A DNA stretch of 17,641 nt, from the NCBI GenBank assembly GCA_902476665.1, contig CABSEO010000007.1:1-17641 (forward strand), written 5' to 3'. How positions within the stretch are numbered: the stretch's first letter is position 1; every line of letters starts with the position of its first letter. Shown here in pieces: positions 1-6,492 of this stretch. The notes beneath the pieces are model-generated. The model saw only the letters and a list, made by a program, of their open reading frames with translations, did not search any database and was not told the origin of the DNA. The stretch comes from an uncultured Emergencia sp. (GTDB lineage: Bacteria; Bacillota; Clostridia; Peptostreptococcales; Anaerovoracaceae). Position numbers and translations under genes: made by a program.

Positions 1-227
1 TTTGCTTTTACGGCAGCCTCATCATAAGGGGCAGCTTCACGTTCTACAAAAGTGATGGCACCGGTGGGACAGGTGGGAAGACAATCCCCCAGCCCGTCAC
101 AGTAGTCGTCACGGAGCAGTCTGGCTTTTCCTTCAACCATGCCGATGGCGCCTTCGTGGCAGGCTGCAGCGCACAGTCCGCAGCCGTTGCACTTATTCTC
201 GTCTATGTGAATAATTTTTCTAATCAT
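1..227 (-). CDS. Ferredoxin-type 4Fe-4S protein, N-terminal part
   Basis: This is the N-terminal 75 residues of an iron-sulfur protein whose 3' end lies beyond base 1. It starts [19 protein letters not shown]. The first cluster motif is a complete CxxCxxCxxxC ([11 protein letters not shown]). The second reads [17 protein letters not shown], with Leu where the second Cys of a bacterial ferredoxin motif would be; as I recall, this three-Cys form is usual in a clostridial family of about 250 residues often found beside hydroxylamine reductase (Hcp) and Crp/Fnr genes. The likely role is electron transfer linked to nitrosative or redox stress, but this is inferred. The start is supported by AGGAGG just upstream on the minus strand. 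It diverges from the Crp/Fnr gene and shares its intergenic operator. Confidence 0.85.
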   Translation of the reverse strand, partial: MIRKIIHIDENKCNGCGLCAAACHEGAIGMVEGKARLLRDDYCDGLGDCLPTCPTGAITFVEREAAPYDEAAVKA

Positions 228-240
228 TGTGATATCCTCC

Positions 241-269
241 TTGTGTTGATGACGTCAGTATAATATAAT
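241..269 (+). promoter_or_regulatory. Promoter of the Crp/Fnr gene
   Basis: TTGTGT (241-246) and TATAAT (264-269) are separated by 17 bases, giving a predicted start near 276. A second TATAAT overlaps at 259-264. The palindrome at 284-299 would lie just downstream of the start, so its occupancy should block this promoter. Confidence 0.55.
250..262 (-). promoter_or_regulatory. Candidate activator-dependent promoter of the ferredoxin gene
   Basis: On the minus strand TATACT (257-262) is a good -10 and would start transcription near 250, about 22 bases before the ATG. No good -35 lies at the expected distance. Instead the centre of the palindrome at 284-299 (291.5) falls at -41.5, the classical class II position for Crp/Fnr activators. 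The start point is inferred from the -10 only. Confidence 0.5.
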
Positions 270-283
270 ACAAATGAAAAGTA

Positions 284-299
284 TGTTGCATTTGCAACA
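284..299. promoter_or_regulatory. Palindromic operator, probable Crp/Fnr site
   Basis: TGTTGCA-TT-TGCAACA is a perfect 7+2+7 inverted repeat between the divergent ferredoxin and Crp/Fnr genes. Its length and two-fold symmetry fit a winged-helix dimer such as the adjacent regulator. It overlaps the ribosome binding region of the regulator gene. That the neighbour's product binds it is inference from position. Confidence 0.6.
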
Positions 300-312
300 A
301 AGGAGAAAAATT

Positions 313-975
313 ATGAAAAAAATTTTACAGGTTCTGAATTCATCACCCCTCTTTGCAGGATGTAGAGAAGAATTTCTGCAGGAGCTGACGGAAAAGCTGA
401 ATGTGAAAATATGTGATTTTGAAAAGGAAGAGTTTGTACTCCATCAGGGACAGATGCCGGAGGGAATCGGTCTTGTGCTGACAGGGAAACTTTTGATTCT
501 CAGAGAAGACTATCTGGGAAACCGGGAGATTCTTGCGGAAGTGACAGAGGGAGAAATCTTTGATGAAGTCTACGGGATTCTGAAAAATGAACCGCAGCGG
601 GTAGCGGTGATTGCGGCAGAGTACAGCAAGACGGCTTTTTTTACTATAGACAGTTTTCTTGCTGCAGGCGCCAAAGAGCCTGTGCTGGTGAAAAATCTGC
701 TTCGTGTGCTTGCCCGAAAAAATCTGTTTTTAACGGCCAAGATGGCTCATCTTTCTAAAAGAACCACCAGAGAAAAGATGATTTCTTATCTGTCGGAAAT
801 GCGTGACATGCAGCCGGCCGGAAAAATGGGAGAGCAGATCAGGATTCCCTTTAACAGACAGCAGCTGGCGGACTATCTGGCAGTGGACAGAGCGGCTCTG
901 TCCAGAGAACTGTCAAGAATGCAGGAGGAAGGGCTGATAGAGTATCATAAGAATCTGTTTATACTGAAGCAATGA
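313..975 (+). CDS. Crp/Fnr-family transcriptional regulator
   Basis: The 220-residue protein has the Crp/Fnr layout: an N-terminal cyclic-nucleotide-binding-like beta-roll (about residues 10-120), a long dimerisation helix (about 120-145) and a C-terminal winged helix with FNRQQLADYLAVDRAALSRE, the recognition helix region. It has only two cysteines (near residues 17 and 33), so it lacks the four-Cys cluster site of FNR; the effector is unknown. An in-frame ATG at 274 exists, but the ATG at 313 follows AAAGGAGA at proper spacing and gives the usual family length, so 313 was chosen. The gene is monocistronic as far as seen and divergent from a ferredoxin gene. In clostridia such pairs often control a hydroxylamine reductase locus (known association); control of the ferredoxin gene here is inferred from the shared operator. 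Confidence 0.9.
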   Translation: MKKILQVLNSSPLFAGCREEFLQELTEKLNVKICDFEKEEFVLHQGQMPEGIGLVLTGKLLILREDYLGNREILAEVTEGEIFDEVYGILKNEPQRVAVIAAEYSKTAFFTIDSFLAAGAKEPVLVKNLLRVLARKNLFLTAKMAHLSKRTTREKMISYLSEMRDMQPAGKMGEQIRIPFNRQQLADYLAVDRAALSRELSRMQEEGLIEYHKNLFILKQ

Positions 976-1011
976 TTTCCGCACTATGAAACGAGAGTAT
1001 CGGACTTAGAA

Positions 1012-1036
1012 TCCCGGTGTAAAATTCGGGACTTTT
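1012..1036 (+). terminator. Weak terminator after the Crp/Fnr gene
   Basis: TCCCG (1012-1016) pairs with CGGGA (1027-1031) across a 10-base loop, followed by CTTTTCTT. The stem is only five pairs, so termination may be inefficient. Confidence 0.4.
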
Positions 1037-1223
1037 CTTATGCTGGCTATAAAATTAAATAATACTGTCATCAGAATTTTTTAGCATATACAGGTTCTGC
1101 AAAAAAGGATTTACTGCTATTACAAGGTACGAGGTGCAAGAGGATTTGCAGGAGAGACTGTTTATATAAACCGGTCTGCAAAGATATAGAAACTGGTAAA
1201 ATAAAATTTTCAATTGATATGAC

Positions 1224-1272
1224 TGAATCGGCCCAGACTGCAGGGAAAACCTTACCGTTCGGGACCGATTCA
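1224..1272. repeat. Long imperfect inverted repeat in a convergent gap
   Basis: The gap 976-1341 between the convergent regulator and carrier genes holds no convincing gene. Within it TGAATCGGCCC (1224-1234) pairs with GGGaCCGATTCA (1261-1272), eleven pairs with one bulged A around a 26-base loop. No T-run follows on either strand, so it is not a standard intrinsic terminator. Its role is unknown; it could protect the 3' end of the carrier transcript. Confidence 0.45.
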
Positions 1273-1341
1273 ATTTGAAAAACTAAAGTTATGTATGGTG
1301 ATTTATTCAGGCTATGTATGCAGAACAGCCGTCACCGCTTT

Positions 1342-2751
1342 TCAGCTGCCGAATCCTGTCATGACAGCGACAACCATTAAGACTGCCTGTACACCGATTA
1401 ATACAAAAAAAATCGGAAATATGAATTTCCACCATTTATCAATTTTAACACAGGCAAGGCCGGACATAACAGCTGCATAGCCTGTCGGCCATACAATATT
1501 GGATAATCCGTCACCAAACTGAAACGCCAGAACTGCTGTATCCCGGCTCATTCCCAGTAGGTCTGCCAGAGGCGCCATAATCGGCATGGAAGTGGCTGCC
1601 TGACCGGAACCGGATGGAATAAAGAAGTTGAGCAGTGTCTGCATGATCAGCATTGCAATACCGCACAGCCAGGTCGGCAGCAGAGACAGCGGTGTAGCCA
1701 GTCCGTTTACTACGGTATCGATGATATTGCCCTGCTGCAGTACCATCAGAATACCACGGGCAAGACCGACCATCAGGGCTGCTGTGGCGGCATCTGCAAT
1801 ACCGCTTGCAAATGTTTCTCCGATTTCGTTGATCTTCATTCCCATGATGATGGCTGCGATGATGCCCATGATCAGGAATACTGTGGAAATTTCTGCATAA
1901 TACCATCCCCAGGTCTTTACGCCATATACCAGCACAATGATAGCTGCCAGAAGGTCGATGAGCACCAGAACCTGACGAATGCCGAATTCCTTGTGTTCAA
2001 CACTGCTTCCCACACCCAGTTTGCTGAAATCAGTACCGTAAACCAGGCTCTTGGTCGGATCCTTCTTGACTTTCAGTGCATAGCGGATTACCAGTGCCGA
2101 ACCGACAATAAGCATAACGATATGGCACATAACACGGAATCCTGCGCCGGACATGTAAGGAACTTCGGCGATACCCTGGGCAACGCCTACGGTGAACGGA
2201 TTCATGGCTGCACCTGAATAGCCGATGCCTGCGCCCAGAGCTACCACTGCCAGACCTACGATGGCGTCAAAGCCGATCCCGATAAAGATGCTGGCGAAAA
2301 TAGGCACAAACGGAAGCCATTCCTCAAACATACCTACGGAGGAGGAACCCAGACCGAAGAGAGCCATAAATGCAGGAATGATGATGATACTGCTGTTGCC
2401 CTTGAAGACCTTCATTAAAAGAACCACCAGGCCGTCAAAAGCACCGCTCTTAGTGACAAAGCTGGTAGATGCAAAGCAGATGAACACCAGGAAGATGATT
2501 CCTGAAGCATCGATCATGCCGTCATAGACAGCTTTGAAAGTGGCGAATACCCCTACAGGGGAGGCTTCCACCTCATGCCAGGTGCCTGCAACGGCAACCA
2601 TTGTGCCGTCCGCATTTTCCACACGGTCGAACTGACCGGCGGGGATGATCCAGGTTAAAATCGCGCAGATAACAATAATACCAAATAAAAGCACGAAGAT
2701 ATGAGGGACACGAGACTTTTTCTCTTCGCCCACTTTTGGACCTTTACTCAT
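1342..2751 (-). CDS. YfcC/DcuC-family anaerobic carrier
   Basis: The 469-residue polytopic membrane protein belongs to the YfcC family (C4-dicarboxylate anaerobic carrier superfamily, PF03606). The N-terminus is short, charged and cytoplasmic (MSKGPKVGEEKKSRVPH), followed by the first membrane helix at about 16-37 and many further hydrophobic segments. Two Gly/Asn/Pro-rich re-entrant-like segments are visible: SGAAMNPFTVGVAQ near 179-192 and SGSGQAATSMP near 380-390, placed in the two halves as expected for this inverted-repeat fold. Members move dicarboxylates, basic amino acids or peptide-like substrates; substrate cannot be read from sequence. It lies 189 bases downstream of an M20 hydrolase on the same strand, which suggests uptake of the substrate that enzyme cleaves. 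The start follows AGAGAGG. Confidence 0.85.
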   Translation of the reverse strand: MSKGPKVGEEKKSRVPHIFVLLFGIIVICAILTWIIPAGQFDRVENADGTMVAVAGTWHEVEASPVGVFATFKAVYDGMIDASGIIFLVFICFASTSFVTKSGAFDGLVVLLMKVFKGNSSIIIIPAFMALFGLGSSSVGMFEEWLPFVPIFASIFIGIGFDAIVGLAVVALGAGIGYSGAAMNPFTVGVAQGIAEVPYMSGAGFRVMCHIVMLIVGSALVIRYALKVKKDPTKSLVYGTDFSKLGVGSSVEHKEFGIRQVLVLIDLLAAIIVLVYGVKTWGWYYAEISTVFLIMGIIAAIIMGMKINEIGETFASGIADAATAALMVGLARGILMVLQQGNIIDTVVNGLATPLSLLPTWLCGIAMLIMQTLLNFFIPSGSGQAATSMPIMAPLADLLGMSRDTAVLAFQFGDGLSNIVWPTGYAAVMSGLACVKIDKWWKFIFPIFFVLIGVQAVLMVVAVMTGFGS

Positions 2752-2782
2752 AAATTTACCTCTCTTTCTTAATTAGTATTGT

Positions 2783-2881
2783 CTTTGCATGAAGCAAAGG
2801 AATAAATATATAGTTACGATCAGGCTTTTGTTCTTTTCAGAAACAGAAAGGTCAGTGGTAGGAAACCTTTTGAGAGCCTGA
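2783..2881 (-). other. Structured leader between hydrolase and carrier genes
   Basis: The 189-base gap inside the minus-strand operon has several nested repeats. TCAGGCT (2875-2881 on the minus strand) pairs with AGCCTGA (2820-2826), enclosing an AAAGGT/ACCTTT pair. A separate perfect hairpin, CTTTGC-5-GCAAAG, sits at 2783-2799, about 30 bases before the carrier start. No known riboswitch was recognised. It may set the relative expression of the two genes or stabilise mRNA; this is inference. Confidence 0.35.
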
Positions 2882-2940
2882 CGTTGACTATCCGCAATAA
2901 GTGAAACTTGAACATGCTCTGAGAGAGGAATACGTGAGAA

Positions 2941-4011
2941 CTATCCGCAGAGTATGCCGATTACTTCTCTATAAAGCGTCTTCATATTTTCTAAAGACTG
3001 GCAGGAAACATGCTCGTTACATTCGTGGGCAGTCATGGGACCGGGACCCACAATAATTCTGTCACCCTCAAAGAAGGATGCTTCAGTGATGCCGAAGAAA
3101 GCCTGCCCCTTTTTTCTGGTCTTTTCTTCATATACTTTGACCAGATCGCTTTTTGTATAGAAAGACGGAATATCATTGATAATTTCATAGGAAGCATCAT
3201 AATCCGCAATAGCTTCATCAACAAATCTGCGGATTTTCGGATATTCTTTCTGACTGTTGCAGATTCTGAAATCAAGGTATACAGTCGTCAAATCAGGTAC
3301 TTTGTTGATGGAAGTTCCGCCATTGATAATGCCGATGTTCATTGTCGGATAAGGGTACTTGAAAAAAGGAGTCTGCTCCTTTTTGAGTTCTTCTTCCAGA
3401 TCCATCATTTTGTTTAGAAAACGGACGGCATTCTTATTGGAACTCTTTCCTTCTACTGGGGTACTGGAATGACTGGTAAAGCCTTTAAAAGTGAATATAT
3501 ATTCCAGAAGTCCCTTGGAACCAATCATCGGAATATCGCCTGTCGGCTCAGCGACAACAACGTGAGGAGGGAACGTGGTGCCGGCGGCAATAATATCTTT
3601 AATTCCCTGAAACAGAATTTCTTCATCGTAGGTGAAAAAGACAGAAACACCTTTTTTCAATTCAGCCAGATTTGTTTCAGACAGAGCAGCCAGAATGGCA
3701 GCAATTCCACCTTTCATATCACAGGCTCCAAGTCCGTACAGATATCCGTCTTTTTCTGTTAAAATAAAGGGATCTGTGTCCCAGCCGTCGGTGATATCTA
3801 CGGTATCGGTATGCCCCAGAAATCCGATGGCCGAATTTTCACCATACTGCCCAATCAGCACTTCTTTTCCTGTATCCGGGTTTGCGATCCGTTTTATGGT
3901 AAAGCCTAGAGGCAGCAGGAAATCCTCAATGTAATTTATGATTTCCAGATTGTTTTTATCGGCAATAGTATTGATTGCCACTAAATCTTTCAGAATCTCT
4001 TTTGCTGTCAT
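2941..4011 (-). CDS. M20-family metallopeptidase / deacylase (ArgE/DapE/ACY1 type)
   Basis: The 356-residue protein is a zinc-dependent amidohydrolase of peptidase family M20, cytoplasmic, cleaving an N-acyl amino acid or short peptide. Visible metal and catalytic motifs in order are GHTDTVD (His67, Asp69), GLGACDMKGG (bridging Asp98), DEE (129-131, catalytic Glu) and AEPT (Glu155). The inserted dimerisation domain carries GFTSHSS, and the C-terminal metal-ligand region has TAHECNEH. Length fits the ArgE/DapE branch, but no diagnostic residue fixes the substrate. A TTG codon at 4015-4017 abuts the GGAGG ribosome site; the ATG ending at 4011 lies six bases after it and is the true start. It is first gene of an operon with the YfcC carrier, suggesting import followed by hydrolysis. 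Confidence 0.85.
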   Translation of the reverse strand: MTAKEILKDLVAINTIADKNNLEIINYIEDFLLPLGFTIKRIANPDTGKEVLIGQYGENSAIGFLGHTDTVDITDGWDTDPFILTEKDGYLYGLGACDMKGGIAAILAALSETNLAELKKGVSVFFTYDEEILFQGIKDIIAAGTTFPPHVVVAEPTGDIPMIGSKGLLEYIFTFKGFTSHSSTPVEGKSSNKNAVRFLNKMMDLEEELKKEQTPFFKYPYPTMNIGIINGGTSINKVPDLTTVYLDFRICNSQKEYPKIRRFVDEAIADYDASYEIINDIPSFYTKSDLVKVYEEKTRKKGQAFFGITEASFFEGDRIIVGPGPMTAHECNEHVSCQSLENMKTLYREVIGILCG

Positions 4012-4036
4012 AATCAACCTCCATATTTATACACGC

Positions 4037-4068
4037 TTTAGTATACTACTAAAATAAAATTTTGTCAA
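4037..4068 (-). promoter_or_regulatory. Consensus promoter with operator over the -10
   Basis: On the minus strand TTGACA (4063-4068) and TATACT (4040-4045) are 17 bases apart, a near-perfect sigma-A promoter for the M20/carrier operon. The -10 lies inside a perfect inverted repeat TTTAGTA-TAC-TACTAAA (4037-4053), whose core TAGTATACTA resembles TnGT-N-ACnA operators of GntR-type regulators. A repressor binding here would occlude RNA polymerase. No candidate repressor gene is adjacent. Confidence 0.7.
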
Positions 4069-4106
4069 ATATTCTGAAAATATTAGCCGGTATTTGAAAA
4101 GGCAAC

Positions 4107-4178
4107 ATCTTAAAAATTTCTTACATTTCTTAAGAAACCGCTACATTTGTGGATCTGCCTTTTTTCCTATGCTATAGT
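4107..4178 (+). promoter_or_regulatory. Promoter and direct repeats upstream of the ABC operon
   Basis: An extended -10 TGcTATAGT (4170-4178) has no good -35, so an activator is likely. Upstream lie phased direct repeats: ATCTTA (4107-4112), TTTCTTA (4117-4123) and TTTCTTA (4126-4132). The last is part of the 12-base palindrome TTTCTTAAGAAA (4126-4137). TACATTT also occurs twice, 20 bases apart (4122 and 4142). Such repeats are typical of OmpR-type response regulators. Confidence 0.5.
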
Positions 4179-4206
4179 TAAGATATCTGAAGAAAGGGGA
4201 AAGCGT

Positions 4207-6489
4207 ATGTTAAGATTAGAACGTGTATCCAAATTTTATTCAGCAAACGGACTGGTTTCCACCGGCTTCAGCAAGGTGGATCTCAAGTTTTCCATCGGAG
4301 AGTTTGTAGCTATCACCGGAGAAAGCGGAAGTGGAAAGTCTACATTGCTGAATGTGATTTCAGGGCTGGATTCCTTTGAAGAAGGAGAAATGTATATTAT
4401 GGGACAGCCCACCAGCGGATTTTCCAGAGAGGATTTGGAAAAATACCGGAAAGAGTATATCGGCAATATCTTTCAGACTTTTAATCTGATCAACAGTTAT
4501 ACCGTATATCAGAATGTGGAACTGGTGCTTTTGATGAGCGGCTATGATAAAGCAGTGATTCCGGGCAAAGTCAGGGAAATTATAAAAAGAGTAGGGCTTT
4601 CTGATTATGAGAAGACAAAAGCCAGCAAACTTTCCGGGGGACAGAAGCAGAGGGTGGCTATTGCCAGAGCGCTGGCTAAAGAAACTCCCATTATTGTAGC
4701 AGATGAACCTACCGGCAATCTGGACAGCAAATCCGCAGCAGAGATTGTGAAACTGCTTTATCAGCTTTCAGGAGATAAACTGATTATTGTTGTAACACAT
4801 AACTACGATCAGGTAGAACCTTATGTGACTAGAAAGATTACCATGCATGATGGTAAAGTAGCAGAAGATAAGTATATAACGGACAGGTATAATGGCTTGA
4901 CAGAAACTTCGGACTATCAGACCTATGGAGAAGTCAAGACTGCAAAGGCCGATGCGCTGTCTTTTGGAGATATGGCAAGACTAGGTGTCAGAAACGCCTT
5001 TAATATTCCTGCAAAATTCTTGCTTCTTCTTGCAGTCTTTATTTTTTTATGTTCCGGTGTAATTGGCGAGTACGGGGCTGTCATGAACATGAACGAACTG
5101 GTCACCAGTCAGGGATATAACAACTATTTTGTCAATACAGAAAAAAACAGGATTGTGGTCAGCAAGGAGGACGGCAGTGTCTTTTCAGATTCTGATTACA
5201 ATAAGCTTGAAACTATTGGAAATGTGGAGCGGATTGTAAGAAATGATCTGATGCTGGATGAGAGTTTTTATCTGACTGACGATCCTGAAGAAGGAGTTTT
5301 CTATACACTCTGTAAAACAGAAGAACTGGATGTTGCTCAGGGGATGGTGACAGACGGGCGTATGCCCCAAAACAGTCGAGAAGCAGTGCTGCTGATTCCC
5401 AGAGAAGGCTATGCGGCAGGAATTATCAGAGAAATGATGGAAAAGGACTCTTGGCTTATCGATCAGAACACCGGAAACAAAATGCTGAAGGAAAAGATTA
5501 AAATCGTGGGTTACGGATATCTTGATGAGGAAGATGAGAAAAAACTGGAGGCTGACGGACATTATTTTGAGGCATATCTCTGCGTCGGGGATGAAACCCT
5601 CAGCAGTATCCGGAACGCTGATTTGGAAAAATACTGCAGTCAGGAGCTTTCTATCGGTGGATATATTCTGAATATAGGAAACTCAACAGGTTTTTCTCTG
5701 ACAGCTTCGAAGGAAGTGCCGAAGGGAGAAGTATATCTTCCTGAAGAAGCAGCTGTTTATGTAGAAGGAAATGCTGCGGGTACAAATGTGGAGTTGACAA
5801 ATAAAAGCCTGTATTTCACTGACACATGGGAATTTACTGTGGGAGCGGTGTACAATAAAGAAACTCTGAGTTATTATCTGGGACTGGAAAATTTTGAAGA
5901 AGTCAGCGGAAGTATTTTTATCAATCCTGAAGATTACAAAAAAATCTTTGACAAGGGAAATTTTCAGTCCAGTGTTATTGTAAAAGATGAGATGATGGCA
6001 GAAGAGACGCGAAACCAGATTGAAGAGATGGGGTATAAGGCTTTTTGTGTACGCGACGGACTTGTCAGCTACAACGGGGGCCTTGAGATTATTCCTGTAG
6101 CTATGTTTACTGTGATGCTGGCGGCGATCCTGATCGTAATGTTTTTCATAACCTATTTTATTATAAAGCTGATTTTAAAATCGAGAAACGTGTATTTTTC
6201 TACGATCAGAATGTTAGGTGCCACAAAGAAAAACTGCAGCAGTCTTCTCAAAACCGAACTGTTTGTTGTATTTAATCTTGCATTTTTCTTCAGCGCATTT
6301 ATGGCATTTTTATTTGAAGAAGGGATTGTTGATGTAGATGCATTGAGTATGCTGACTGCGTATCTGAGCGCAAAAGACTATGTGATTCTATATGGTGTGC
6401 TCTGTCTCATGTCTCTGCTTCTGGCAGGCAGATACGCAAGACAGCTTTTCAGACAGACTGCAATGAATGCGTATAAAGAGGAGGTGTAA
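4207..6489 (+). CDS. ABC transporter ATPase-permease fusion, first subunit (MacB/FtsX type)
   Basis: The 760-residue protein fuses a LolD/MacB-like ATPase to an FtsX-type permease. The ATPase (about 1-225) shows Walker [10 protein letters not shown] (38-46), Q-loop Gln90, signature LSGGQ (142-146), Walker B IIVADE (162-167) and H-loop His198. A membrane helix at about 269-288 is followed by a large extracytoplasmic domain (about 290-628), then three helices near 629-657, 684-705 and 724-742. This is the type VII ABC (mechanotransmission) layout used for lipoprotein, peptide or antimicrobial export or removal. Upstream in-frame codons exist, but ATG 4207 follows AAAGGGGA and aligns with the ATPase start. 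It is three bases before its partner gene, and the two probably form a heterodimer. No two-component genes lie in the window. Confidence 0.88.
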   Translation: MLRLERVSKFYSANGLVSTGFSKVDLKFSIGEFVAITGESGSGKSTLLNVISGLDSFEEGEMYIMGQPTSGFSREDLEKYRKEYIGNIFQTFNLINSYTVYQNVELVLLMSGYDKAVIPGKVREIIKRVGLSDYEKTKASKLSGGQKQRVAIARALAKETPIIVADEPTGNLDSKSAAEIVKLLYQLSGDKLIIVVTHNYDQVEPYVTRKITMHDGKVAEDKYITDRYNGLTETSDYQTYGEVKTAKADALSFGDMARLGVRNAFNIPAKFLLLLAVFIFLCSGVIGEYGAVMNMNELVTSQGYNNYFVNTEKNRIVVSKEDGSVFSDSDYNKLETIGNVERIVRNDLMLDESFYLTDDPEEGVFYTLCKTEELDVAQGMVTDGRMPQNSREAVLLIPREGYAAGIIREMMEKDSWLIDQNTGNKMLKEKIKIVGYGYLDEEDEKKLEADGHYFEAYLCVGDETLSSIRNADLEKYCSQELSIGGYILNIGNSTGFSLTASKEVPKGEVYLPEEAAVYVEGNAAGTNVELTNKSLYFTDTWEFTVGAVYNKETLSYYLGLENFEEVSGSIFINPEDYKKIFDKGNFQSSVIVKDEMMAEETRNQIEEMGYKAFCVRDGLVSYNGGLEIIPVAMFTVMLAAILIVMFFITYFIIKLILKSRNVYFSTIRMLGATKKNCSSLLKTELFVVFNLAFFFSAFMAFLFEEGIVDVDALSMLTAYLSAKDYVILYGVLCLMSLLLAGRYARQLFRQTAMNAYKEEV

Positions 6490-6492
6490 TGA

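Noticed and set aside
313..975. Oxygen-sensing FNR with a 4Fe-4S cluster
   Set aside because: Only two cysteines are present, too few for the usual four-ligand cluster.
1055..1273. A 72-codon minus-strand open frame in the gap after the Crp/Fnr gene
   Set aside because: No ribosome binding site, no recognisable domain, and it overlaps the inverted repeat at 1224-1272.
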